Below, piece by piece: positions 44,801 to 57,273 of a stretch of DNA of 64,000 nt. The translations under genes and the position numbers were made by a program. How positions within the stretch are numbered: position 1 is the first letter of the stretch; each line of letters opens with the position of its first letter. The notes below the pieces were generated by a model. The model did not search any database. It saw only the letters and a program-made list of their open reading frames with translations, and was not told the origin of the DNA. The DNA is from Microvelia longipes (taxonomy: Eukaryota; Arthropoda; Insecta; Hemiptera; Veliidae), in the NCBI GenBank assembly GCA_018340805.1, contig JACMZG010000008.1:78929082-78993081 (forward strand), read 5' to 3'.

Positions 44801-46925
44801 TGTCACATGAACAGGACATGGGTCTTCACTCAATATACTCCTATCTCACGGCCCTTTTCTAAATATTTCTCTTTAAATTTCCATCGTTTTATTTCATAAC
44901 TTGACACTTTTTCAACTTGATGATTTTTTTTAATTTATTTTATATTCATATTTGTTTTTGTAAATACATTACGATTAGTACAAATTTTTCATGAAGGTAG
45001 GTACAAAATTCGATCAAGAAAAAGCAATAATTTATAAAAGATATATTGATTAAACCTATCAATAATTTAATTCTTATACGTTTGATAACTATTTCATAAT
45101 TTTACATAGCTTAATTTGGGTTTTACGCAAATGTAGGATTGAATTTCCTCTGAGACAAGTCTAGATACAAGTTTCCATTCTCTTCAGCTAATATTAACAC
45201 TAGCGAGCTGGAAAGATTATGAAACTTCGGACCGAATACTTTGAAATGGGAAACTAGGATTTAGGAATACTTCGGTTCTGTAAGACTCCTCCAAGCAATC
45301 TGCGGAAGTTCGGCTTTCAGACCATGGGTTTATGCACACTTCAGGGTTGCTAACGACGTCTTTCCCAGTCAGGCTCTACTGGACTAGAGAGAGTAGCGAG
45401 TATAAAGAAAATTTGTGGTGAGACTAGAGGATCTGGTGAGAGTGGTAAAAAACTTGTAGCAAGTGGGCTAAATGAGGCTAATAAGTAGCTAGCATAGACT
45501 CTAGTGGTCATGAGTAGAGTGGCGTTCGGGAGAGAAGAAATGATAAAATGACCTTACGGATTTAAGCCTAAAATGCACTCGAAAAATCTAATTTACTTTC
45601 GTTGAAATTAAAAACTGAGACAATAAAAATACAAACGAGAGAAAAGTAAGATAAAGTAAACACAAGTTATGCGAGAGCGGCGCTTGTTTAGAAATAAAAG
45701 AGCCATAGGAGAGCTACTAGTATGTTAAAAAATACGCATTGGGTCGACCATGACTTTTTTAAGTTTTTGATATTCGTCCCCGTAGCTCTAAAGTTCTCTA
45801 ACTCGAAATTGTAATGAACTACTATTGTAAAAGATATTCACATTTGCCACTTTATTTATTAAAAAATGTTTTATCTTTCTATTGTCATTAGTAGGTGAGT
45901 CTGTTTGTGTAATTGTTTGATACCAGCACTTAATCCAAGTCCGTTGGTTGAATTTTATTGAAATTTCACACCCCAAGTAGTATGCTGTCCCAATTTATTT
46001 ATTTCTACTTTTAAATTAAATTCGGCAGCTATATTGCCTCTATTTTCAATACCACACAGTAGCCACTACTATGTTTATTAATCCATTTTCTAAAACTTTT
46101 TTTAAAGCTTTTCAAAATATAGGAGGCTTTTTGGTTACAAGATTATAAATTGTAGCTTAATGCACTGCAAAGGATCCAAGGTCCGTATGCCCAGCTATAC
46201 TCTCCGTTTTTATCCAGTACTTTTTCCCATGAGACTTTACTCAAAAGCTGTATCGGCTGAAACTGAAACATCTTAATAGTGCACAAAATTTATGATTCTA
46301 GGTTGGTTAAGAGGTCTACTTATACTTGCGCATTTTCATTACTATTACTAATTGACTAATTACTATAATTATCTACCTTAATAATAAATATACCTAAATA
46401 TACCATAGGGTATAATTAATATACCTTAATTATTACCTTATGTAGACTATTTTTTTTTGTTTTTAGAATTTTAGACTTCATAAAATTTACTCAAATCAAA
46501 TTATTTTATGTTTTTAGAGAATTGGCTTGAATTTTCACGTAATTTTATTGATTTACCAACAAAGGTGATGGTATCTTAAAGAAATAAATAGCATTTTCCT
46601 TTTCTTGGCTCGACAACAAACCATTTCAACAGTACAAGCAGCATAAAAAGATAAACATCGCATTGTTAGATGGTTTTATATATCACGTCTATTGTGTTTT
46701 CCTTCCTCCACTTAATCGTGTTAATCTATCATTTCTTGTACACGGTTATTATTTCAGAATAGTTGATTAGTTAGGTTAAGGTGGTTGGATAGAAGATTAT
46801 TCAACTGACAGTTAATAATCATTTCGTACTTCGAAAATTTGTTTACATACAAGAGATACTTACGTTCCATCAAATACGCATCCATTAATAATTTCCATCT
46901 GTGTAATACTGATAATGCAATACTG

Positions 46926-46956
<31 letters not shown>

Positions 46957-48321
46957 TCACACTGTGTAATACTGATAATGCCTGTGAACCATACTCGTAC
47001 CTCTGCAATGATGTACTTTTCATTTTTGTAAAGGTATGATCAACTGAATTCACCTAAATTAACTGAAACCATATTTCAATGTTATTACATTGGAAATTAT
47101 ATAACATTGGAAGTTATATTACAATTTCCATGTTATTTTATATAAATATATGTACGTAGTACGACTTTTACTTAATTATAAGTAATGAATTTTACTTCTT
47201 TATTTACTTATTAAGTAAATAATTACTAAGTATATTACTTATATAAGTATAGTACTAATATAAATAAATAATAAATACTTATTATTTTTTTACTTATTTA
47301 CTTATTAATTAAATAAATAAATACTCATTTATTTACTTATAATAAATTACAAGTAATGAATATGTTTCCTATGTTTTATACTTTTATTTTACCTAATATT
47401 GTTGGAATTTTGATATTTTGTTGATCCATTCCTGTACTGTTGTTTTTTGCGGCTGAAGATTCTACTTTTTTTCTTATAATTACTTTTTAAATTCATGTAA
47501 ATGAAAGTTCATCAATCAAGATACATGAGATATTTTAATTTACTTTAAAGATGGTATTGTCTTTTTATAAAGAAGTTATCTTTGTAGGGTCGTTGGTAAT
47601 GTCCAAACTTTGTTCTACCCTTCAGTATTTTGTTTTAAGTATCTACAGAATAATCATGTTTTTAAGAACGCTTTTTAGAGTTTAGTAACCCTAAAGGGTT
47701 TTAAGGGGGAAAATATTTGGGATTGTCCATGAAAATCTTGGCAAAAAGAGTCAATTGAGTATCTGCGACTAAAGAAAAGTATAAGACCCACTCAGTGATC
47801 AAGATTTTAGTGAGTTTTACCCTAAAGATCTTGAAAGTTTATGTATTAGATGCAGCTTTTGCTAACAAAAAGAGTAAAGACCATCTTCTGATAAAGCAAT
47901 ATCAGATCTTATAAGAAAAGGTTACATTACAACATTTCCTCATTAAAGGTTTAAAGAAAGGAATAAGATCTTGCTCCTGTATCCACCACTAATCCCTACT
48001 CTAAATGAAGCATTCTCTATAGAAAGTTATTAGCTACACCGCAATTAGAGTATATTGTGCGTGACTAGAATTGTTTTCCGCATGACTCATTACCCTCTCT
48101 AGCCTGTTTCAATCATGCGTATTATCATCATTATCTTATGAATGATCAAATTAGTTTTGAAATCAATGATAAGAGTTGGTTAATTGTAAACAATAATCAA
48201 CGATAAGAGTAAACAATAAATAGTCAATTAAAGATTCACAATCAATAAATTAGTTATTAGAAATTACTACGCAATATGTAGACTGTTAATATGTTGACTG
48301 ACTGAAGGTATATTACTTTAT
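44801..48321. other. Mostly AT-rich non-coding stretch
   Basis: Contains a GC-richer patch at about 45160-45560 with no recognisable domain, a (TAA)n run at 46930-46956 flanked by two copies of GTGTAATACTGATAATGC (about 46900-46917 and 46964-46981), and TTTACTTA/TAAGTAAA-rich sequence at 47160-47350. No host gene could be supported. Confidence 0.45.
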
Positions 48322-48591
48322 AGATTCGAATGTTAATGCAATTACAACTTATATAAATCCTGGATTCGAATGTTAATGCAATTACAACTTATATAAATCC
48401 TGGATTCGAATTTTAATGCAATTACAACTTATATAAATCCTGGATTCGAATGTTAATGCAATTATAACTTATATAAATCCTAGATTCGAATGTTAATGCA
48501 ATCACAACTTATATAAATCCTGGATTTGAATGTTAATGCAATTACAACTTATATAAATCCTGAATTCGAATTTTAATTCAATCACAACTTA
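48322..48591. repeat. 40-bp minisatellite, about seven copies
   Basis: Units contain GATTCGAATGTTAATGCAAT, TACAACTTATATAAATCC and TG. Copies are close to identical; the last is more diverged. It runs directly into the palindromic terminus at 48592. Confidence 0.95.
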
Positions 48592-48626
48592 TAAAACACC
48601 TACGGTATTAATAAGGGAACGTAAAA
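48592..48626 (+). repeat. Family A-type palindromic terminus, partial
   Basis: ACACCTACGGTATTAATAAG then GGAACGTAAAAA is the second half of the terminus seen at 14703-14748. A minisatellite takes the place of the family A body. Confidence 0.5.
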
Positions 48627-48906
48627 AGCTATCTGTATCAGTCTAATCAAATATTTTTCTCTGCGTGATTGTGTCACACATAACAGTTTAAAGAGACCTA
48701 TAAAATTTTAAAGTCGACAATAATATTCGCGGCTTTCTCTACCAAATGGAGAGAAATAATGAGGTTAGTCATAGCGTTGCTAAAACCTGGAGAGTTGCTC
48801 TTATGTTTCAAGATCAATTTAATTGCATAACCCAGCAATGCAGTTGAATTTAATATCATAGCTAGTAAAGATATTAAATTGTTCTATTACATTACATTAC
48901 AATGTA

Positions 48907-48907
48907 T

Positions 48908-48939
<32 letters not shown>

Positions 48940-48987
48940 ATATATATCCTGATTCATTCGTAAGTTATGTTCTGAGGCTGATTCTGT

Positions 48988-49052
<65 letters not shown>

Positions 49053-49122
49053 ATATATATATATATATATTATATAATATAATATATATATAATATATAT
49101 ATATATATTATATATAAATTAT
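48907..49122. repeat. (TA)n microsatellites
   Basis: Two TA arrays separated by a non-repetitive stretch at about 48948-48994, with several phase slips. Confidence 0.95.
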
Positions 49123-50318
49123 TTTAGCTTAATTATACAGGTTTTGGGATATTTATTTGCAACATAAGATTTAGAAGTAGCTTTGAGTTAATTTGTGTCT
49201 TTTGATACTGTCATTTACAAGAGTAAATATTTAATGACTGTGTAATTAGAATGAATTAGTTTAATTAATTATAACTCGACATATTCTATGTTGAAACGTT
49301 ATACTAAACCTTGTGCTAACCTTTATAGAAAACATTGGTCTATTTTAAATGATTTAGCGAAAATGGACCAACCTGGTCTCTCTGTATAGTGTCAACTCTT
49401 CCACTAATTTAATATCTGTAACATGTGAGTTTTTAGATATAAACTTATTCTTTATCAACTGATTTTGGTTTAGAACCTACATATTAATAGTTTTAAGGTT
49501 GAAGTTATCTTTTGGTTGAAGTTATGGTTTTATCAAGCAAGGAGACCAAAAAATATTTTGGTTTCTATTTAAAAACTCGCTAGGATAGAAAATGTCATTG
49601 TCTTTAAATTTGGGTTTGTTATTTTGTAAATAACAATAATTTGTTGTAAATATATATAGAAAAAGTAAGCGAAAATTTTATTGATAACCAAGAAAGGGCG
49701 CACTTCAAAGAAAATTCACCAGGCTTGTGGACCTCTGCACTAGATTTTTTTTGGAATTAAAGTTTATAATTGAGTTTTTATTGAATTGTAAAATTTATAA
49801 AAAAAAAATAAACGAGAGCCAATAAAAATGTAAGAAATATGCTGCATAATACATCCAACTTTGTGTTTCTATTGACCAATGTCAGATTTAGTTTCTGTAA
49901 ATTCCGTTGATTTAGAGGCGCATTTTTTAAAAGTTGACAAAAGTAAAAATAACTTAGCTGGATCTCTTTCTGTCATGGTTATATTCTTTATGTCATGCAC
50001 TAACCCCAGTAGCTTTTCAAAAATGATTGATGATATTTTTAAATTCAAATTTATGTTCAAGATGGCAACTATTTACTATTACCGCTACATTTATTGTAGG
50101 GGTGAATTATTTTTCTTTTCTTTTTATTTTAACCTAATAACATGGTTCGCCGTTGTCATGATCTGTATTGCAAAATTCAGAAACTAAAAGTAAAAATAAG
50201 TTTTTTAAACTCCCGCAGAACACTCTGATGGTAGGTAAGTTAGTTTCATCCAATTACTTTATTAATTTAATCGATTTAATCACACATGCACAGCATTTTA
50301 ACTTAAATTGGCTATTTA
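49123..50318. other. AT-rich non-coding stretch, nothing recognised
   Basis: The 102-codon plus frame at 49879-50187 has no recognisable domain and is not called. A small palindrome TTGGCTATTTAAGTTAAATA followed by GCCA sits at about 50308-50331, just before the LINE end. Confidence 0.5.
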
Positions 50319-50319
50319 A

Positions 50320-50648
50320 GTTAAATAGCCATAGCCATAGTTAAATAGAGATATTGTCTGCATAAACAGATTAAGAAGTCAACATGCCAAATGCATTCAA
50401 TATCACTACAAGATTGGGTTAAGCGACTCCCCAGCATGCCACTCCTGCCCGACAATAGACGAAACAGTAGAACACATCCTACTAGACTGCACAAAATACA
50501 AGACAGAACGGACAAAATTATATCAAGATGTCAAACTTCAAGATATTCAAGACAATACTGAAAAAATCAAGACTCTGCTCTTCTCAAAATTAAAAAATAT
50601 AATAAATACACTCAAATTCGTAAATAAAATTAACTATTCCCCTTAGCC
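50320..50648 (+). pseudogene. C-terminal tail of a LINE ORF2 (5'-truncated copy)
   Basis: From about 50343 the plus strand reads RDIVCINRLRSQHAKCIQYH, then KIGLSDSPACHSCPTIDETV and EHILLDCTKY, ending in a stop at 50644. An R-L-R-S-x-H block, then G-L-x-D-S-P-x-C-x-x-C, then E-T-V-E-H-I-L-L-x-C, is the usual tail of Jockey/I/R1-type LINE proteins after the RT or RNase H part. The frame is open for about 100 codons with no damage, so this copy is younger than the one at 11-12.7 kb. The RT itself is missing by truncation. Confidence 0.85.
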
Positions 50649-51160
50649 TCAAAAAAAATCTAGAGACCAAACCTTAACAGTTAAACCCCCAAACGTAAAA
50701 AAAATAATAACATAACCTTTACACCCAGGACCCGCGTGTCCGATCAACCTAATTGAGGTTTTTCTGTGGTTTCCCTCAATTTTACAGGCGAATTCCAGGT
50801 TGAATCATTAAAAGTCAGTCCACAGACTGCATAGGCAACCTTTTTGAAACTCCTGCAAACTACCTATACAATATAATCCTATTCAAAATACCACCAAAAA
50901 TACCTTTTGACAATCCCCCCAAAAAAATAAAAAAAAAAAAATAAAAATACCCAAACCAAAAAATATAAAATTATCCTTGACCCAAACAAACCCCTCACAC
51001 CCCAAAAAATAATCAAAATTTTTAACACAAAAATAACAAATAAATAAATAAAATAAAGAGGCACAAATTACCCTAATCAATAAATATAATATGGCTCCGG
51101 TATACACAAAATAAATATTGTATTACTTTTGCCAATAAAGAACTTGTATAAAAAAAAAGG
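50649..51160 (+). mobile_element. LINE 3' UTR with A-tail
   Basis: Continues from the ORF end above. It contains CCTTTACACCCAGGACCC, GATCAACCTAATTGAGG, an A/C-rich middle, GGCTCCGGTATACAC and CCAATAAAGAACTTGTAT, and ends in an A-run at 51151-51160. AATAAA just before the end fits a polyadenylation signal. The minus-strand copy at 29110-29568 is the same family. Confidence 0.8.
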
Positions 51161-51353
51161 ATGCATTGAATTCCAAGTTCTATCTTTTTACACTTAGATA
51201 ATCCAGCCCCTATTGTTCAATATTGTTTGAATAAATGGATTAAATTATTAAACTAATTGAAGGAACAAAACTTGCATCAGAAGAATTCTGTGAAAGTTTG
51301 ACTACGACGAAGGCCGCGCGAAACTCTTTAGTTGATTCGAACTGACAGTCTTA

Positions 51354-52356
51354 GGCCCGTATTCAAAGACATTTTCCTTACCTTAACCTAACATTTTCCT
51401 AATATTCTCCTAAAAGAGACCTAAAATTTTCACAATATTCTCCTTAAGGGGGCCTAACATATTCCTTAAGGAGACCTAACATTTTTTCTTAAGGAGACCT
51501 AACATTTTCCTTAAGGAGAACTAACATTTTCCTAACATTCTCCTTAAGGAGACCTAAAACAAGTCAAAATGTACAGCATTTCCTATATCACACCTAAAAG
51601 AAGCGTTTAGCCTCCTTAAGGAACCCTTTAGGTGTGAATTATATTTTAGTTCTAGTTTAGGAAAGTTTAAGGGAGACTTTAGGTCTCCTTAAGGAAAAAG
51701 TTAAGTTTAGGTAATGAAAATGTTAGGTCTCCTTAAGGGTTCCTTTAGGAAAATGGTAGGCCTCCTTAAGGAGAATGTTTGGAAAATGTTAGGTCTCCTT
51801 AAGGGTTCCTTTAGGAAAATAGTAGGCCACCTTAAGGAGAATGTTTGGAAAAATGTTAGGTCTCCTTAAGGTTCTTTTAGGAAAATGGTAGGCCACCTTA
51901 AGGAGAATGTTTGGAAAATGTTAGGTCTCCTTAAGGGTTCTTTTAGGAAAATGGTAGGCCACCTTAAGGAGAATGTTTGGAAAATGTTAGGTCTCCTTAA
52001 GGGTTCTTTTAGGAAAATGGTAGGCACCTTAAGGAGAATGTTTGGAAAATTTTAGGTCTCCTTAAGGGTTTTTTAGGAAATGGTAGGCCACCTTAAGGAG
52101 AATGTTTGGAAAATGTTAGGTCTCCTTAAGGGTTCTTTAGGAAAATGGTAGGCCACCTTAAGGAGAATGTTTGGAAAATGTTAGGTCTCCTTAAGGGTTC
52201 TTTAGGAAAATGGTAGGCCACCTTAAGGAGAATGTTTGGAAATGTTAGGTCTCCTTAAGGGTCTAGGCCACCTTAAGGAGAATGTTTTGGAAAATGTTAG
52301 GTCTCCTTAAGGAAAATGTTAAGTTTAGGCAAGGAAATTTTCTTTGAATTCTGGCC
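51354..52356. mobile_element. 1-kb foldback/MITE with internal 66-bp array, Harbinger-like ends
   Basis: Ends are inverted: GGCCCGTATTCAAAGACATT on the left, and the right end reads back as GGCCAGAATTCAAAGAAAAT. TTA flanks both sides (51351-51353 and 52357-52359), as expected for the 3-bp TWA duplications of PIF/Harbinger elements. The left part has reverse-oriented copies of the motif that fills the right part, about nine units of 66 bp from about 51760 to 52300. Each unit has AAGGAGAATGTTTGGAAAAT, GTTAGGTCTCCTTAAGGGTT and AATGGTAGGCCACCTT. The 12-bp palindrome CTCCTTAAGGAG recurs. No transposase. Confidence 0.75.
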
Positions 52357-52510
52357 TTAATGTTTAAGTATCTATAATCTCTGATATCAACGCCTCAATA
52401 ATGTCAAATTATAATTAATAGTTTTAAAGTGTCGAAATCTTATGAGCCTCTTGGGCGTAATTGGATTATATCAAAATATAATTCCGCTAAAGTGGCTTTG
52501 TGTAATAGAA

Positions 52511-52597
52511 ATGTTACCATATCATATAACTATGTTACCATATCATATAAATATGTTACCATTTCATATAGCTAGTATACCATATCATATAACTATT
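52511..52597. repeat. 22-bp tandem repeat, four copies
   Basis: Unit ATGTTACCATATCATATAAC plus two bases, repeated four times with small changes. Confidence 0.85.
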
Positions 52598-53396
52598 TAA
52601 AACCACACAAAATTTTATATGTTGATTTATCTTATGCTTATGAATGTTTTTTTTTCTCGTTCAACCAAAGCTTTTATATTATATTACAATTGTACGATTA
52701 AGATCTCTTTCGTTTTTTGCCAATTTCTGGAACTGACAAAGTTCAGGGTCCCTGTTTGAAATATTTTGGATTATTTATTTTCAATCAATTTTAAAGGACT
52801 GAAGCCTCCATTATTTTTTTTTTACAATTTATAACAAAAAGATATTATGTAACTAAATAAATTATTCATACTAAAGTATAATTATAGAATAAAATACGAA
52901 CTATATGAATATAAGAATTATTAGAATAGTATTTAATAACAATCATTACTTTAAGTTTGCTATTCTTTATTATATGCAAAGTATTTTTATTTTATGCTAT
53001 TATAACAAATTAATAAAAAAGAAATAATAGTCTGCAGTTTCACATTACATGGAAAATGGAAACTATATTTTTTCTCATTTATACACCGAAGTTATGTTGG
53101 AAAAGTATTAAGTTCTTTTTATACAATCACATTAAATTTTATGACAAATTACCCTAATATTATATTTCATGATGCATAATAAAACTGTTACACATTATAA
53201 TTAAGTTCTTATTCTTATATACTTATTCACATTTCAAATATTTTATTTATAAAGCTGCGTGGGATGTGGAAATAACAAAACAAATATTATTTTTCGTATT
53301 TTAATGAGCTAATTACTTCAATTACTTGCTGACAATTAAAATTATATATACGGTATGTATAGTTATTTATGATACTGACAACAATTCAATAAGACA
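52598..53396. other. AT-rich non-coding stretch, nothing recognised
   Basis: No coding or repeat signature was found. Confidence 0.5.
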
Positions 53397-53601
53397 ATAT
53401 TCAAGCTTTTGAGGAGGAATAGGTCCTAATTAATACAAAAAAAAAACTTGTTGTCCAAACATCTAGTGTTAACCAACATGTAACTGTTTTTGTTATTATT
53501 TAATATGTTAAGCCTTAAAAAAGATTAAATTATATCGAAAGCTCGGCAAAATTATTTTTTTGTATTAATTAGGACCTATTCCTCCTCAAAAGCTTGAATA
53601 T
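53397..53601. repeat. Perfect inverted repeat, 47-bp arms
   Basis: Arms at 53397-53443 and 53555-53601 are exact reverse complements (left arm: ATATTCAAGCTTTTGAGGAG, then GAATAGGTCCTAATTAATAC and AAAAAAA). The spacer is 111 bp. Identity of the arms implies a recent origin or ongoing gene conversion. No coding sequence; probably a small foldback element. Confidence 0.9.
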
Positions 53602-53707
53602 ATAAAATAGAGGTCCCTATAAAGTTTTTTGTCTAATAAGAAAATACTAATTTAGTACATTCAAAAATTGGACTTAGGTGCCTTGAAACATCTTAATGTG
53701 CTAATAT

Positions 53708-53942
<235 letters not shown>

Positions 53943-53945
<3 letters not shown>

Positions 53946-54345
53946 CGAAATTTTTGTCCTAGACGTTTCTATATGACTCGATAACTTTCGAACTTTTCTT
54001 GGATCGAAATGAAACTTGGTACGAAAATCAACCTAGCTAGTGTCCCGAACCCTATTGTTTATGAAACATGTGTGACGTCAATAACTCACAATAATGAACC
54101 CACGAACGTTTCAAAAATTCACAAATCCTCACATAGTGTTTAGATTGACATATATAAGTCAAACAAAACAATATGCGTTATTCATTGACATAATGTAAAA
54201 AATTCAAGTATTATACTAATACATTTGAAAATTGGCTTATATCGTGGCAATGTGCCACTTATATAAACCATTAATATTACGAACTGATAAAGTACAACAA
54301 CCATGTCCCTTAGCCTAAGGTTGTTACGCGTCAAAAGGCCTAAGG
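53943..54345 (+). repeat. Family B dispersed repeat
   Basis: The second half aligns with 59335-59790: TGACGTCAATAACTCACAAT (GGCGTCATTAACCCAGAATA there), ACTAATACATTTGAAAATTG, and the hairpin TATATCGTGGCAATGTGCCA followed by CTTATATA. Then GTACAACAACCATG and an AAAAGGCC-type end follow. The GAAACTTGGTACGAA block resembles the GATGAAACTTAGCACACATG block of family A, so the two families may share modules. It directly abuts the family A terminus on its right. Confidence 0.6.
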
Positions 54346-55110
54346 CACCTTTTTACTTTCCCTCATTTTTCCCGTAGGGATATATTACTTTTCTTTATTA
54401 AAACCGTAGGTATATAGAAAAAGCATTGTGTTTGCAAAAAATAAGAAACCGAGATTTTTCCGGAATTATTCATTGTTATGTGTTTTTAAGGCACCCTGAG
54501 TGGTTTTCACAAAGTTGTCTGTATGTGTTAGAGTATTTGTGCTAGAGAGTTGAAACTTTGTTCTAAAATTAGCCTACTGCTGTAGTTGTGCTATTCGGAA
54601 AATAATTATATTATGACGTCATTAATTTTGTAATGACTCAATAATTACCGCAATAATGACTCAGCAAAAATTTCAAAATATCCTAAAACGCAGTAGATCA
54701 GTTTGAGATTTGGCACGCATGTAGCTGTATATCAGACAAACATATGTGCAACGTTTCATCTCATTATCAGCATTTAACATGTGTCCTTTTTTTTTAATCG
54801 TAAAAAATTGAAACAATTACAGTAAAATTTGGAATACGGCAAGTATATCCATGATTTTTGTAGGATCATATATCTTAAGCAGCATCGTGCGTGGACAGTG
54901 CCTGGGAGGGTGACAACTGGGAATGAAACAAACGAATTTTTTTATTTGAGTACGAGCGAAACGAGTTCAAAGAGGTGTTGCAGTACAAATGTAACGACTA
55001 TATTCTGAGGACGAGCGAAGTGAGTCCGAACAGGGAGGATAAGCGTAGCGAATCCGATGTGACGAGGAAATGTTCTTAGGTACCCCGTACTCGATTTCTT
55101 GGTTTTATTT
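54346..55110 (-). mobile_element. Family A dispersed repeat, near full length
   Basis: The minus strand runs from AAATCGAGTACGGGGTACC at about 55085, through CATCGGATTCGCTACGC, GGACTCACTTCGCTCGTCC and GAACTCGTTTCGCTCGTACT, to the conserved terminus at 54346-54425. The terminus appears twice in tandem here (TACTTTCCCTCATTTTTCCC and TTACTTTTCTTTATTAAAAC). It is the counterpart of 13965-14748. Confidence 0.75.
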
Positions 55111-55698
55111 TTATATTGTGGTGTTCACGTCTTATTATATTGAATATTTCGTTTTTTAATTTTTTTACGTGTGACTTGGTATTTATGTGTATACTTTTAT
55201 TTTTTCCCTCAGTCAAACATTTTACATTTTAACAATGAAAAGTAACTTTTACTTCTAAGAATAGAGCTTATACAACTTTAACCTTGTAGTTTAGGCTGAC
55301 TTTTACTTCACAGTTCTACGGAACATTTATCGAGTACGTTGTGTTAAAACCTTATGTTTACTCCCTCTCGCACTTATACTGTAAAAACTCACATTTAATT
55401 TCACGTAGGACTTTTTTACGCAGCTCTAGACACGCTTACTAACGCATTAAATAGCAACCTTACCTACACCTATGTAAGGCACACGTATGTTGTAGATATT
55501 GTGTTTTACTTCCTTGTTAGATAACTAAATGGAAATAGTTGAAAACGTCTTGAGAATTGTAAGTAGTTTTTACTTTTGTCGTTTGCTTGTTGTTGTGTTT
55601 GTATGGTTTTCAAAGAGACAGAGACATAGTTTATGATAAAGTAACAATGCTTCTTTTTGGTGTTATCGTAATGGAGTATGAAAGGTTTTCAAAGGAAC
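55111..55698. other. AT-rich non-coding spacer between family A copies
   Basis: No feature recognised. Confidence 0.5.
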
Positions 55699-56335
55699 CC
55701 AGTTAAAACCTCCTAAGTGGTTTTCCCTTAGGTGTCTATATGTGTGAGTGTGTCTGTCTGTTATAATCGTTGCTTCCACTATATTTATGCTAATAAGTTG
55801 GGACTTTATACGTAAGTCTGTCTATAGGTGTTGTTGTGCTTTCCGAAAAACATTTTTTAAGACGTCATTAACCCGCAAAAATTACTTAGCAAAACGTTCG
55901 AAAAGTAATAAAACGCGGGAAAATGTTTCTATCATTTTGAGTTTCGGCACGCATGTATCCATGTATAAAACTAACCTATCTGCAAAGTTAATTCAAATTA
56001 TTTACATTTGTTACATTTTTCCAAATGACTTTAGTACGTTTTTTTAAAAAAAATGTAAAAAACGGAAAATAATCCAATTTAGTTGAAATTCGGCATCAGT
56101 GTATACCTTTACGTAAAAGTTAGGCAGCATCGAGCGTGATCAGAGCCTGGATATGTGACCGCTGGAAATGAAACGGATGTATTTAATATCTGAGAACAAG
56201 TGAAGCGAGTCTCAAGACGTGATAGAGTTTAAATTTAACGACTTGTATATTATGAGGAGAAGCAAAGCGAGTCCGAAGTAGGGAGGATGAGCGCAGCGAA
56301 TCCGATGTGATGAGGAGAAATTCTAGGGTACCTCC
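55699..56335 (-). repeat. Family A dispersed repeat, 3' terminus missing
   Basis: The minus strand has the start GGAGGTACCCTAGAATTTCT, CATCGGATTCGCTGCGCTCA, GGACTCGCTTTGCTTC, then GAGACTCGCTTCACTTG and the middle blocks. It reaches the AAAACCACTTAGGAGG region near 55708 but lacks the palindromic terminus. The 99-codon plus frame here is antisense to the repeat and not conserved. Confidence 0.65.
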
Positions 56336-56490
56336 TTTTCAATTCTTTTATTGTCTGACGGTGAATGGAACGGATGCATTTACTACATGAAGACGAGCGA
56401 AGCGAGTCCGAAGATGGGGGGAAGAGCGTAGCGAATCCGATGTGATAAGGAAAATTTCCAAGGTACCCTGTGCCCGATCTTTTTCGCAAC
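56336..56490 (-). repeat. Family A repeat, 5'-end unit in tandem
   Basis: AAAAAGATCGGGCACAGGGT, then ACCTTGGAAATTTTCC, CATCGGATTCGCTACGCTCT and GGACTCGCTTCGCTCGTC. It directly abuts the preceding copy, so two family A starts lie head to tail. Confidence 0.65.
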
Positions 56491-57265
56491 GTCAAGAGGG
56501 TTACACCGTTTTATAGAAGATGGAGGTTTTTATTGCACGATATGGGCAAAATGAGTTATCAGTTGTATTTGCAATGTATAAAGCACAAAACTACAGGCAA
56601 TAAAAATTGCTAAGTCTTATCTTGTGTTAAATTTTATCTGTCTATTACCTAATTCTACTTTGAGAAAACCATATGAACTTTAATCGCTTTCCATTCAAAC
56701 TTTGTAAACTAAGTTTCTTTACTTTCGAATAATCTTTATTGATAATATCATTTAATATAGTGTTTTCCGATAAAAAATGAATATATTGAATATAGAGTCT
56801 CATAAGAGCTATCTATACGATCGCTGTTTTCTTTCTTAGGAAATGCCGCATTATTTATAGGTATCATTAAGTTAAGGGCAAAAAGCCCTCAGGAGCGGTG
56901 CGCTCGTGAAGGGACAACTTTCTCGAAAGTTTGTTGTCGTAGTGGTGTTTGATAAAATTAGATCATCAATTACAATTTTATAGTTGCCTAGACTTGGAAC
57001 GAAAGTATGCCCTACACAGCAAGTATTTACTTTATGATAGAAAGCACTATTATACCTGGAAAATATACCATATACTTTTATACAATCTATTCACAAGTTT
57101 TTCTACAAAGTTCGCTTATAAAATTATATTTTTTTGTTCAATTTTATATTGTCTTTATAATGCTTTTCTTTAAACTTTGCAGTTTGTTTAAGGTTCATTA
57201 ATTTTGAGTTTATTTGTTTTTCTTTTTTAATTTTTACTTTTCTTCATCTATACTGTTGGTATATA
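56491..57265. other. Mostly AT-rich non-coding, one GC hairpin patch
   Basis: At about 56880-56945 short inverted pieces (GAGCGGTGCGCTC and ACTTTCTCGAAAGT, then TTGTTGTCGTAG) recall the hairpin-rich ends of families B and C. The remainder has no recognised feature; the frames at 56949-57201 lack domains. Confidence 0.4.
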
Positions 57266-57273
57266 GATAATAT

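Noticed and set aside
45160..45560. GC-richer patch as an exon
   Set aside because: No open frame of useful length, no splice context and no recognisable domain.
47550..48120. Possible decayed coding region
   Set aside because: A few codon-like stretches (for example near 47840-47910) are visible, but there is no consistent frame and no recognisable motif.
56250..56495. 81-codon minus frame with an internal duplication (HIGFA and SDSLR-type blocks)
   Set aside because: The duplication comes from two family A starts in tandem, not from a protein repeat.
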